From contig NZ_QQRR01000001.1 in the NCBI RefSeq assembly GCF_003439925.1, forward strand, positions 1,426,001 through 1,490,000: a stretch of 64,000 bases of DNA. The letters are read 5' to 3'. Position numbers and translations under genes: made by a program. This document shows, one piece after another, positions 41,986-49,863 of this stretch; the stretch's first letter is position 1; each line of letters opens with the position of its first letter. The notes beneath the pieces were generated by a model. The model did no database searches, had not been told where the DNA came from, and was given only the letters and a program-made list of their open reading frames with translations. This DNA comes from Haloprofundus halophilus. GTDB lineage: Archaea > Halobacteriota > Halobacteria > Halobacteriales > Haloferacaceae.

Positions 41986-43359
41986 TCACCCTTCGGTCGC
42001 GCTTCCTCGCTCGGCCATCATTCTCGCCGCGCGACTCGCCCAGTCGCTTCTGCGGAAACTCCAGCCGACGACGAGCGCCATCCAGAGATAGCTGAGTCCG
42101 ATGCCGAGATACGCGCCGAGCGGACCGTAACCGAGCGTCTCGCCGACCAGCCACGAGAAGCCGAGAAAGAAGCCGAGCATCCCGGTAGTGCGCGCGACGA
42201 ACGGCGTCCGCGTCTCGCTCGCACCCTGTAACGCCCCCGAGAGCGCGACGAACACGACGAGCACGCACCCCGAGAGCCCGTACACCCGCGCGAAGTTCGT
42301 CGCGTACCGGACCGTCTCGGGGTCGTCCGAGAAGAGGCGGACGAACCATCCCGCGCCGAGCACCAAGAGGAGGCCGACGACGCCGACGGTGACGACGCCG
42401 AGCGCCGCGACGGCCCACCCCTCGAACCTGGCCCTCTCTGGGTCAGCGTCGCCGAGTGCCTGCCCGACGACGACGCTGGCGGCGACGCTGTACCCGCGAG
42501 AGAGCGGACCGGTCACCTGTTGGTACATCCGGCGACCGATCTGGAACCCGGCGTTGACGGCGGTGCCGAAGCCCAGAAGCAGCGAGTTGAACGGGAACTC
42601 CGCGAGCGTGGCGACGAACCCCTCGGCGATGCGCGGGAGACTGACCTCGACGAGTTGCCGAGCGATGACCAGGTCGCGGGGCCGCGCGAACGACGCCTCG
42701 CTCCACGGCGTCCACATCGCAAGCAGGAGAAGCGCCGCCGTCACGACGTTGGCTGCGGCCGTGGAGACGCCGACGCCGACGACGCGCAGCTCCGGGAAGC
42801 CGAACAGGCCGAGGCCGAGCACGACGGTTCCCGAGATGTTGAGCGCGTTGGCGAAGACGTTGATGTACATCGGCGTCCGCGTGTCGCCGGTTCCCTGCAA
42901 CGAACGCGCGCCGATGAGCGCGACGTGACGTGCCGGTGCGGTGGCGAAGATGAGCGCGAGATACTGCCCGCCGAGCCGGGCGACTCGCTCGGAAGCGCCG
43001 AGTATCGAAATCGCCCACTCGCCGAAGAAGACCCCGAACAGCGCGAACGGGACTCCCGTCAGAACTCCCATCAACAGCGCCTGCGTGATGGCCTCGTCGC
43101 GGTTGGCCGTCGCGCCGCTCCCGGTGTCCTGACTCGAGAGCGCGATGGCGCCGCCGCCGAGTCCGAGACCGATGCGGAGCGGGAACCGGGCGTAGAGGTC
43201 CGCGAGGCCGATGGCGACGACGGCCGCCGGCGAGAACAGCGCCGTCACGATGACGTCTGTCGTCCGCATCAGCGTCCGGAACGTCTGCTCGGCCATCACC
43301 GGCCAGGCCAACGAGAGCACCCGCCGCCAGACCGGCCGGAGCCGTCGCCACAGACTCAC
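41986..43359 (-). CDS. MATE-family efflux transporter
   Basis: A 457-residue exporter with about 12 helices in two halves. SLAWPVMAEQTFRTLMRTTDVIVTA (helix 1 with the conserved P and Q region), GARSLQGTGDTRTPMYINV and its second-half equivalent SGALQGASETRTPFVARTTG are the paired MATE motifs (L-Q-G-x-G/S-x-T-R-T-P). Drives export of cationic compounds with Na+ or H+. Start chosen at 43359 (MSLWRRLRPVWRR). Monocistronic. Confidence 0.93.
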   Translation of the reverse strand: MSLWRRLRPVWRRVLSLAWPVMAEQTFRTLMRTTDVIVTALFSPAAVVAIGLADLYARFPLRIGLGLGGGAIALSSQDTGSGATANRDEAITQALLMGVLTGVPFALFGVFFGEWAISILGASERVARLGGQYLALIFATAPARHVALIGARSLQGTGDTRTPMYINVFANALNISGTVVLGLGLFGFPELRVVGVGVSTAAANVVTAALLLLAMWTPWSEASFARPRDLVIARQLVEVSLPRIAEGFVATLAEFPFNSLLLGFGTAVNAGFQIGRRMYQQVTGPLSRGYSVAASVVVGQALGDADPERARFEGWAVAALGVVTVGVVGLLLVLGAGWFVRLFSDDPETVRYATNFARVYGLSGCVLVVFVALSGALQGASETRTPFVARTTGMLGFFLGFSWLVGETLGYGPLGAYLGIGLSYLWMALVVGWSFRRSDWASRAARMMAERGSATEG

Positions 43360-43454
43360 GGTCGACCCTCGTCGTCTCCGCGCATACGCGGACCAGGATA
43401 CAGACCGTGTTACGCCCCCCGAAGGGGGAAGTGGCTGCCGGTACTCTCTCCGGT

Positions 43455-43886
43455 ATGGACTTCTTCGTGTACGGGACGCTCACGGACCCCGAACGCGTCG
43501 CCGAGCTCGTCGACTCGTACGTGTTCGTCGGCCCCGCCCGACTCTCCGGTCTCCATCCCGTCTCGGGGCGGTATCCGACGCTCGCGCCGGGCGGCGAGGT
43601 GGCGGGACGGCTCCTCCGAACCGACGACGTGGAGACGCTCGACCGCTACGAGGGCGTCGACGCCGGGCTGTACGCCCGCGTCCAGGTTCCGCGAGCCTCG
43701 GCAGCCGCGAACACGGCCGCCGACAGCGGCGACGACGAGACGCCACCGGACGTAGCGGTGTACGTCGGCGACCCCGAGCGTCTCGACACCGAGGAACCGA
43801 TTTCGTGGCCGGGCGACGGTCCGCTCGAAGCGCGAGTCCGCCAGTACGTCGTCGACCACGACGTGCGGATACACGAACTCGACTGA
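43455..43886 (+). CDS. Gamma-glutamylcyclotransferase-like (GGCT/AIG2) protein
   Basis: A 143-residue protein of the GGCT/AIG2 fold. YGTL at residues 6-9 is the family substrate-binding loop, GxYPxLxPG (SGRYPTLAPGG) and the Glu in LDRYEGVDAGLY, the catalytic acid position, are present. Halophiles use gamma-glutamylcysteine as thiol, so turnover of gamma-glutamyl compounds is plausible but unproven. ATG at 43455 fits family length; the longer upstream frame overlaps the MATE promoter. Confidence 0.88.
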   Translation: MDFFVYGTLTDPERVAELVDSYVFVGPARLSGLHPVSGRYPTLAPGGEVAGRLLRTDDVETLDRYEGVDAGLYARVQVPRASAAANTAADSGDDETPPDVAVYVGDPERLDTEEPISWPGDGPLEARVRQYVVDHDVRIHELD

Positions 43887-43908
43887 CGGTTCCGCGAGCG
43901 TCGAAACC

Positions 43909-43950
43909 GACATCTGGTCGACATCTGGTCGATACCTGGTCGACATCTTC
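43909..43950. repeat. Tandem repeat, about 4 x 11 bp
   Basis: GACATCTGGTC at 43909 and 43920, GATACCTGGTC at 43931 and a partial GACATCTTC at 43942; starts 22 bp after the GGCT-like stop. No frame is maintained. Confidence 0.85.
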
Positions 43951-44036
43951 CCGCGACAGACGAGTGGCCGACAAGCGTCTGACGGTCGTTCGAGGTCGAC
44001 GCCGTCTGTCACTTTCACTTTCACTCTGCGTGCCTG

Positions 44037-44085
44037 ATTTTTATATACTCCCACCACTTAGCGGAGGTTGCACGTCACACGTGCA
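44037..44085 (+). promoter_or_regulatory. ilvA promoter and inverted repeat
   Basis: ATTTTTATATAC (from 44037) is a strong TATA box. About 25 nt further, TGCACG-TCACA-CGTGCA (44069-44085) is an inverted repeat with perfect 6-bp arms at the expected transcription start, leaving a leader of about 70 nt before the ATG at 44140. A second TATA-like GGATAAAC at 44102 would give a short leader. The repeat could be an operator for an Lrp-type regulator or a leader hairpin. Confidence 0.45.
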
Positions 44086-44139
44086 TTCCCCTTTCCCCTA
44101 AGGATAAACGATTAACAACCACCGACAGGTATCTCGGAT

Positions 44140-45351
44140 ATGCTCTCTCTGTCGGACGTTCTGGCGGCCCGCGAACGAGTCAACGAGGTCGCACGTCACA
44201 CGCCACTGGAGTACTCGCACACGTTCTCGGATATGACCGGGGCGGACGTCCACCTGAAACTGGAGAACTTCCAGCGGACGGGGTCGTTCAAGATTCGGGG
44301 TGCGACGAACCGCATCGTGACGCTCTCGGAGGAGGAGAAAGCGGCCGGCGTCGTCACCGCCAGCGCCGGCAACCACGCGCAGGGCGTCGCGCTCGCTGCC
44401 ACGCGCGCGGGCGTCGAGTCCACCATCGTGATGCCGAAGTACGCGCCGATTTCGAAGGTGAAGGCGACCGAGCGCTACGGCGGCGACGTCGTCCTCTCGG
44501 GCGTCGACTACAACGACGCGCAGGTGAAAGCTCACGAGATAGAGGAAGCCGAAAGCCGGACGTACGTCCACGCGTTCGACGACGAGTACGTGATGGCCGG
44601 GCAGGGAACCATCGGCCTCGAAATCGTCGAGGACTGCCCGAACCTCGACACCGTCGTCGTCCCCATCGGCGGCGGCGGCCTCATCTCGGGCATCGCCACC
44701 GCGATAAAGGCGAAGAAGCCCGATGCACGCGTCGTCGGCGTCCAGGCCGAAGGCGCGTCGAGCGTCGCCGACTCGCTGCAGAAGGGCGAGATACACGAGT
44801 TAGAGAGCGTCGACACGATCGCCGACGGCATCGCGACGCGGAACGTCGGGACGGCCCCGTTCGAGGTCATCCGAGAACGCGTCGACGAGGTCGTCACCGT
44901 CTCCGACGAGGAGATAGCCGTCGCGCTGATGTACCTGCTCGAACGGAGCAAGACGCTCGTGGAGGGCGCGGGCGCTGTCGCGCTCGCGGCGCTTCTGTCC
45001 GATACGTTCGACTACGAGGCGGGCGAGACCATCGTCCCCGCGCTCTGTGGCGGCAACATCGACCTCAACACCCTCACGACGGTCATCCTCCGCGGCCTGG
45101 TCGAGACCGGCCGTTATCTCAAGGTTCGGACCGTGCTCAAGGACCGCCCGGGCGCGCTGGAGGACCTCATCCACATCGTCGCCGAGCAGCAGGCGAACAT
45201 CTACGCCATCCGCCACGACCGAACGTCGCGCGACATCGGGATGAGCGACACCGAGGTCGAACTCGACTTGGAGATGCGCGGCCCGGAGCACGTCGAGGCG
45301 TTGCTCGCCGAGATACGCGAGCGGGGGTACGAAGTGGAAGTGCTGGTCTGA
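44140..45351 (+). CDS. ilvA: Threonine ammonia-lyase (biosynthetic/catabolic, with ACT domain)
   Basis: A 403-residue fold-type II PLP enzyme converting threonine to 2-oxobutyrate and ammonia, the first step to isoleucine. Lys51 in GSFKIRGA binds PLP, ASAGNHAQGVA near 75 positions the substrate, IGGGGLISG binds the cofactor phosphate. Residues about 325-403 form one ACT domain (LKVRTVLKDRPGALEDLIHIVAEQQANIY), the short one-ACT form. Feedback by an amino acid is likely. The RidA gene nearby removes its enamine by-product, and ilvE (16.1 kb) completes isoleucine. Confidence 0.96.
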   Translation: MLSLSDVLAARERVNEVARHTPLEYSHTFSDMTGADVHLKLENFQRTGSFKIRGATNRIVTLSEEEKAAGVVTASAGNHAQGVALAATRAGVESTIVMPKYAPISKVKATERYGGDVVLSGVDYNDAQVKAHEIEEAESRTYVHAFDDEYVMAGQGTIGLEIVEDCPNLDTVVVPIGGGGLISGIATAIKAKKPDARVVGVQAEGASSVADSLQKGEIHELESVDTIADGIATRNVGTAPFEVIRERVDEVVTVSDEEIAVALMYLLERSKTLVEGAGAVALAALLSDTFDYEAGETIVPALCGGNIDLNTLTTVILRGLVETGRYLKVRTVLKDRPGALEDLIHIVAEQQANIYAIRHDRTSRDIGMSDTEVELDLEMRGPEHVEALLAEIRERGYEVEVLV

Positions 45352-45378
45352 AGCGGTCGAGCGCGCCGTGGTCCGTCC

Positions 45379-45756
45379 CTACCGCGACGATTCGAGGAGC
45401 GGACATGCGGCGAGAGCGAGCGAGACGAGGGCGGCAACCGCGAGCACGACGCCGAACCCGAGCAACGGTCGAGTCGGCGGCACGGCGTACCGGACCCCCG
45501 CGAGGGCGACGACGGCGTAGCCGAATCCGGCGACCGACTCGGCGATTCGCCGCGCCGTCGTCGACTCCGGCGACCGGAGGTGACGGTACGACACGAATCC
45601 CGCGAGAGCGGCACCGACGAGACCGGCGGGGATGCCGAGAAAGAGCGAGAACTCGATAACCGACGACGCGAGTTCGGTGACGAGGCCGCCGACGAGCAGG
45701 AGCGTGGAGAGCGCGACGCCGACGGCGACGACGAACGCGTAGCGAGAGGAGTTCAC
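45379..45756 (-). CDS. Four-helix membrane protein, unknown
   Basis: A 125-residue protein with hydrophobic segments at about 6-27, 33-55, 74-90 and 95-116 and short loops (RHLRSPESTTARR). Converges on ilvA and diverges from ridA. Resembles generic halophile DUF membrane proteins; no function assigned. Confidence 0.7.
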   Translation of the reverse strand: MNSSRYAFVVAVGVALSTLLLVGGLVTELASSVIEFSLFLGIPAGLVGAALAGFVSYRHLRSPESTTARRIAESVAGFGYAVVALAGVRYAVPPTRPLLGFGVVLAVAALVSLALAACPLLESSR

Positions 45757-45846
45757 GACGAGGCGTATCGGCGTCTGAGGAGAAGAAGGTACGTCTCGGT
45801 CGCCGGGTCCCCGCGTATTAAGTCGTGTCCGCGAGAGCCACCGAGC

Positions 45847-46227
45847 ATGAAGCGAATCATCAGCACGGACGACGCGCCCGCCGCCGTCGGCGCGTACAGT
45901 CAGGCGACGACGAACGGTTCCATCCTCTTCACCGCCGGTCAGATTCCGCTGACACCGGACGGCGAACTGCTCGACGACGCCGACATCGCGACGCAGACCG
46001 AGCAGTCGCTCGACAACGTGATGGCGATTCTCGACGCCGAGGACGCCGACGCGAGCGACGTGCTGAAGATGACGGTGTTCCTCGGGGATATCGACGACTT
46101 CGACGAGATGAACGAGACGTACGCGACGTACTTCGACGAGGAGCCGCCGGCGCGTAGCGCCGTCGAAGTCGCGGAACTCCCGAAGGGCGTCGGCGTCGAA
46201 ATCGAGGCCATCGCGTCGCTGGAGTGA
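45847..46227 (+). CDS. ridA: RidA family enamine/imine deaminase
   Basis: A 126-residue YjgF/YER057c/UK114 protein. MKRIISTDDAPAAVGAYSQATTNGSILFTAGQIPL is the typical N-terminus, and the catalytic Arg and Glu occur in RSAVEVAELPKGVGVEIEAIA. RidA hydrolyses reactive 2-aminoacrylate or 2-aminocrotonate released by threonine/serine deaminases, so its place about 500 bp from ilvA fits. The frame is open upstream but this ATG gives the standard length. Stop overlaps the next gene's GTG. Confidence 0.95.
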   Translation: MKRIISTDDAPAAVGAYSQATTNGSILFTAGQIPLTPDGELLDDADIATQTEQSLDNVMAILDAEDADASDVLKMTVFLGDIDDFDEMNETYATYFDEEPPARSAVEVAELPKGVGVEIEAIASLE

Positions 46228-46424
46228 ATCGACGCGTCAAGTCGAGTCTCCTCTGGGGGCTGGTCGGGTTCTTCGCGTTCCTCGTACTCGTGCAGGGGTA
46301 CGACCTCGCGGTCGGACGACTGCCGCTCGGCTTTCTCGCGCGGGTCGGCGTCGCGGTCGGCGTCGGGGCGGTCGCCGCGGGCGTCTCGTACGTCGCGGAG
46401 CGGCGGTTGCTCGCGAGACGGTGA
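46224..46424 (+). CDS. Small two-pass membrane protein
   Basis: A 66-residue protein beginning at GTG and overlapping the ridA stop by four bases (GTGA), so translation is coupled. Helices at about 8-27 (LLWGLVGFFAFLVLVQGYDL) and 38-56 (ARVGVAVGVGAVAAGVSYVA); Arg-rich ends. Family not recognised, though similar short proteins occur widely in halophiles. Confidence 0.75.
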   Translation: MNRRVKSSLLWGLVGFFAFLVLVQGYDLAVGRLPLGFLARVGVAVGVGAVAAGVSYVAERRLLARR

Positions 46425-46450
46425 CGGCGAGACGGTGACCGCGAACCGGT

Positions 46451-46690
46451 TCAGACGTCCTCTCGGAGGCGAATCTCGCCTTCGCTCACCGTCTCGACGT
46501 ACTCTCCCCCGACGGCCAAGTCGTCGGCGTCGGCGTCCTCGCGGCCGAAGACCGCCATAATCGCGTCGGTGACACCGGGGTCGGGGTCGACGTAGGCGAC
46601 GTTTCCGTCGACGGACGTCACGAGACCGAGTTTCTCGCCCGCGGCGTCGACCAGCACTTTGCCCTCGTCTTCGGAAGTCAGCGTTGCCAT
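46451..46690 (-). CDS. PRC-barrel-like small protein
   Basis: A 79-residue acidic protein. EDEGKVLVDAAGEKLGLVTSVDGNVAYVDPDPGVTD has the look of a PRC-barrel start (G-K-x-V-x-x-x-x-G-E-x-x-G-x-V), a small beta domain found in RNA-processing and photosynthetic proteins. The C-terminal half (YVETVSEGEIRLREDV) is also beta-rich. Role unknown; monocistronic and divergent from the tRNA gene. Confidence 0.72.
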   Translation of the reverse strand: MATLTSEDEGKVLVDAAGEKLGLVTSVDGNVAYVDPDPGVTDAIMAVFGREDADADDLAVGGEYVETVSEGEIRLREDV

Positions 46691-46746
46691 CGCCGGTAGT
46701 TCGGCCCGTGGTACCGTAGTGCTGTCGGGCGGTGCGAAAGGAAGGG

Positions 46747-46754
46747 TTTAAACG
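46747..46754 (+). promoter_or_regulatory. TATA box of the tRNA-Ser gene
   Basis: GTTTAAAC, 26-33 nt before the first base of the tRNA, the usual archaeal spacing. Confidence 0.6.
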
Positions 46755-46779
46755 AGACACCGGCCAAAATTCGATGCGA

Positions 46780-46860
46780 GCCAGGATGGCCGAGTGGTAA
46801 GGCGCACGCCTGGAAAGCGTGTTCCCTCTGGGATCCAGGGTTCAAATCCCTGTCCTGGCG
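46780..46860 (+). tRNA. tRNA-Ser (anticodon GGA)
   Basis: An 81-nt gene that folds fully: acceptor GCCAGGA/TCCTGGC with discriminator G, anticodon stem CACGC/GCGTG around loop CTGGAAA (anticodon GGA), a long variable arm with stem TCCC-TCT-GGGA, and T arm CAGGG-TTCAAAT-CCCTG. The extra arm and G73 are serine identity elements. No intron and no encoded CCA. Its last 22 bases recur three times within the next 450 bp. Confidence 0.96.
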
Positions 46861-46940
46861 TTCTCGTAGCACAACACTCCTGAGCGGCGCGTCTCGTCGC
46901 GCCGCGGGGCGGTGTTGTACGTCGGAACCTGACGACAGGT

Positions 46941-47312
46941 GATTTGAATCAGGGAAGTCGCAACCTGCGAGCAGAGCGAGCAGGTCCGTCTTCACGTGGT
47001 TCAAATCCCTGTCCTGGCGCTTCTACCGCGAACACCACGGCGAACAGCTTGTCTGTTCGCCACCTCGTGAGCGGTGAACGGGAGCCGCAGAGATTTGAAG
47101 TAGACCGGACGCGCGCAGCGACGCGAGCACGTCCGGGCGTGGTTCAAATCCCCGTCCTGGCGTTCTCCGACGAACAACACCGCGAACACCGCGAAGCGTG
47201 TGCGAGCATCTCAGTGAGTCGGAAACGACTACTGCCAGGATTTGAGCCAGCGAGTCGCAGCGCGAACGGAGTGAGCGACCGTCTCGCGTCGTTCAAATCC
47301 CTGTCCGTAGCG
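46941..47312 (+). repeat. Three modules ending in copies of the tRNA-Ser 3' end
   Basis: The 600 bp between the tRNA and the next gene holds no protein gene but three related modules (46941-47019, 47092-47162, 47239-47312). Each begins GATTTGA, has a GC-rich imperfect stem-loop (for example CGGACG...CGTCCG in the second), then a conserved CGTGGTTCAAATCCC. The closing 22 bases equal tRNA 46839-46860 exactly in the first, with one change in the second and several in the third. GATTTGAA is the reverse complement of TTCAAATC, so each module is bounded by an inverted repeat derived from the T loop. Confidence 0.85.
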
Positions 47313-47461
47313 CGTCTCCCCCGACAACACCTCCGAGTAGTACACCTCGTCCTCGGCGACTCGCGACGTCCGTCTCCGGCGCGGAGAGTGGTCGCACGTT
47401 CGACACGACAGCGAGAATCAGAGAAAGATTGATACGGGTGGCAGACAATCACAAACACGAA

Positions 47462-47647
47462 ATGCCTGACACGAAAAGCGGCCGCGAGAGGAAGGGCAGA
47501 AACAAGCGTGCACAGCTGGAGCACCACCTCGCTCGTCGGGAGGTACGGACGCTTGACGTGAACGACGAACCGGAGATATACGACGACGTGGAGGAACTCG
47601 ACGAAGCCGTTCTCAACCTCTACGCCCTGAACGGTCGAGAGCAGTAA
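47462..47647 (+). CDS. 61-aa charged small protein, unknown
   Basis: A 61-residue protein with a very basic first half (MPDTKSGRERKGRNKRAQLE) and an acidic second half (EPEIYDDVEELDEAVLNLY). This two-sided charge is typical of a nucleic-acid-associated small halophile protein, but no family is recognised. The ATG at 47462 is preferred over one at 47429, which lies within a TATA-like ATTGATAC region. Confidence 0.6.
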   Translation: MPDTKSGRERKGRNKRAQLEHHLARREVRTLDVNDEPEIYDDVEELDEAVLNLYALNGREQ

Positions 47648-47664
47648 CCGAACTCCCCGTTTCG

Positions 47665-47671
47665 CTTTTTT
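47665..47671 (+). terminator. T-run terminator after the 61-aa gene
   Basis: A run of seven T beginning 18 nt after the stop; oligo-T stretches are the archaeal intrinsic termination signal. Confidence 0.45.
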
Positions 47672-47955
47672 TGGGTCGACGGCCGAGCCACGCGTCTCGT
47701 ACGCACAGCGAAGAGACGTACGCTGTCACGCGGAGTCAGTTGCAGATGGCCGTCTGCGGTCGATTTTGTATATAAAAGGCCGATTTTTCCGCCCCGAGCG
47801 TCGATTCGAGATTCCTGTTAACACAGTTCATTAGTATCCGGTTCACGGGTCCGGTCCGTGTGTTTTCGAGCGGTGAGTGACAGTGTGTGGCGTGGCGTTC
47901 GATAGCTCGTCAGCGGAACTTTTTTATAGAAGCACAAACAATCCCGGTGTAGACC
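47672..47955 (+). promoter_or_regulatory. Thermosome upstream region
   Basis: No protein gene seen. TTTTTATAG (47922-47930) lies 26-34 nt before the thermosome ATG and is its probable TATA box. A second, stronger box GTATATAAAAGG (47768-47779) lies 180 nt upstream and could start a long-leader mRNA or a small RNA. GTTCGATAGCTCG just before the proximal box may be part of a heat-shock element. Confidence 0.45.
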
Positions 47956-49623
47956 ATGAGCCAGCGAATGCAACAGGGTCAGCCGATGATCATTCTCGGA
48001 GAGGATTCCCAGCGCGTCAAGGACCGCGACGCGCAGGCGTACAACATTCGCGCGGCCCGCGCGGTAGCGGAGGCCGTCCGCTCCACACTCGGGCCGAAGG
48101 GGATGGACAAGATGCTCGTCGACTCGATGGGCGACGTCACCGTCACGAACGACGGCGTCACCATCCTCAAGGAGATGGACATCGACAACCCGACGGCCGA
48201 GATGATAATCGAAGTCGCCGAGACCCAGGAGGACGAGGCCGGCGACGGGACGACGACGGCCGTCGCCATCGCGGGCGAACTCCTCAAGAACGCCGAGGAC
48301 CTCCTCGAACAGGATATCCACCCGACGGCGGTCATCAAAGGCTACACCCTCGCCAGCGAGAAAGCGCGCGAGGAAGTCGACAACATCGCGACGCAGGTCG
48401 ACCCCGACGACGAGGAGCTGCTGAAGAAGGTCGCCGAGACCTCGATGACGGGCAAGGGCGCGGAGCTCAACAAGGACGTGCTCGCCGACCTCGTCGTCGG
48501 CGCGGTCCAGCAGGTCACCGTCGAGGCCGACGACGGCTCGCACGTCGTCGACATGGAGAACGTCAAGATCGAGACGCAGACCGGTCGCTCCGCCGGCGAG
48601 TCCGAACTGCTCCGCGGCGCGGTCATCAACAAGGACCCCGTCCACGACGACATGCCCGTCGAGTTCGACGAGGCGAACGTCCTGCTGCTCAACGAGGCCG
48701 TCGAAGTCGAGGAGGCCGGCGTCGACACGAACGTCTCCATCGACAGCCCCGACCAGCTCCAGCAGTTCCTCGACCAGGAGGAGGAACAGCTGAAGAAGAA
48801 GGTCGACCAGATCGTCGACTCCGGTGCGGACGTCGTCTTCTGTCAGAAGGGCATCGACGACCTCGCCCAGCACTACCTCGCCAAGCAGGGCGTGCTCGCC
48901 ATCCGCCGGACGAAGAAGTCCGATATCGAGTTCCTCAAGAACGTCGTCGGCGGCAGCGTCGTCACCGACCTCGACGACGTCGGCGACGCCGACCTCGGCT
49001 TCGGCTCGGTCCGCCGCGACGAGGAGGACGAACTGTTCTACGTCGAGGGTGAGGACGCCCACGGCGTCACGCTCCTGCTCCGCGGTTCGACCGACCACGT
49101 CGTCGACGAACTCGAACGCGGCATCCACGACGCGCTCGACGTCGTCGCCACCACCGTCTCCGACGGCCGCGTGCTCGCCGGCGGCGGCGCTATCGAGGTC
49201 GAACTCGCCTCCCGGCTCCGCGACTTCGCCGACTCCGTCTCCGGTCGCGAGCAGCTCGCCGTCGAGGCGTTCGCCGACGCGCTCGAACTCGTCCCGCGCG
49301 TCCTCGCCGAGAACGCCGGTCTCGACGCCATCGACACGCTCGTCGACCTCCGCGCGGCCCACGAGGACGGCGACGTCCGCGCCGGCCTGAACGCCTTCAC
49401 GGGCGACGTGGAAGACACGTTCGAGGCGGGCATCGTCGAACCCGCTCACGCCAAAGAGCAGGCGCTCTCGTCTGCCACCGAGGCCGCGAACCTCGTACTG
49501 AAGATAGACGACATCATCGCCGCGGGCGACCTCTCGACCGGCGGCAACGACGACGAGGAAGGCGGCGCACCCGGCGGCATGGGTGGCATGGGCGGTATGG
49601 GCGGCATGGGCGGCGCGATGTAA
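47956..49623 (+). CDS. Thermosome (group II chaperonin) subunit
   Basis: A 555-residue ATP-driven chaperonin subunit that builds a double ring with a built-in lid. N-terminal [29 protein letters not shown], the ATP motifs [13 protein letters not shown] and [15 protein letters not shown], and a Gly-Gly-Met-rich C-terminus (repeated GGMGGM) typical of halophile Cct/Ths subunits. Halophiles have up to three paralogues; which one this is cannot be said without comparison. A lone gene with its own promoter. Confidence 0.96.
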   Translation: MSQRMQQGQPMIILGEDSQRVKDRDAQAYNIRAARAVAEAVRSTLGPKGMDKMLVDSMGDVTVTNDGVTILKEMDIDNPTAEMIIEVAETQEDEAGDGTTTAVAIAGELLKNAEDLLEQDIHPTAVIKGYTLASEKAREEVDNIATQVDPDDEELLKKVAETSMTGKGAELNKDVLADLVVGAVQQVTVEADDGSHVVDMENVKIETQTGRSAGESELLRGAVINKDPVHDDMPVEFDEANVLLLNEAVEVEEAGVDTNVSIDSPDQLQQFLDQEEEQLKKKVDQIVDSGADVVFCQKGIDDLAQHYLAKQGVLAIRRTKKSDIEFLKNVVGGSVVTDLDDVGDADLGFGSVRRDEEDELFYVEGEDAHGVTLLLRGSTDHVVDELERGIHDALDVVATTVSDGRVLAGGGAIEVELASRLRDFADSVSGREQLAVEAFADALELVPRVLAENAGLDAIDTLVDLRAAHEDGDVRAGLNAFTGDVEDTFEAGIVEPAHAKEQALSSATEAANLVLKIDDIIAAGDLSTGGNDDEEGGAPGGMGGMGGMGGMGGAM

Positions 49624-49626
49624 CAC

Positions 49627-49760
49627 GACCTTTTACGCTACACTCGGGCGGCAACGCCGCCCTCGTTCGGTAAAAGCTCGGCCAAAAGCACTCGTCGCTC
49701 GCTTCAGTCGCTCCGCGACTTCCGCTTGCGACTCGGCCCGCTCGGGCCTGACGGCCCTCG
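49627..49760 (+). repeat. Hairpin intergenic element C
   Basis: Starts just after the thermosome stop. Outer inverted repeat CTTTTAC (49630-49636)/GTAAAAG (49670-49676) encloses a hairpin GGGCGGC-AAC-GCCGCCC (49646-49662). Then come GGCCAAAAGC and CGTCGCTCGCTTC-type repeats. The order T-run, hairpin with 3-nt loop, A-run, CCAAAA, CGCTCG-repeats equals element A. Likely also the thermosome terminator. Confidence 0.65.
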
Positions 49761-49863
49761 CGGTGGGTGAACTGGACGACTTCCGCCTGTGGTACCGCCG
49801 TTCGACCGACTCTCGAATTTTTCAAACACAAAACATATACTGGGTTTCCGAGTAGCGGCGGCT

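Noticed and set aside
46941-47312. Additional tRNA genes or pseudo-tRNAs downstream of tRNA-Ser
   Set aside because: Only the T-arm and acceptor 3' side are copied; no D or anticodon arms exist.
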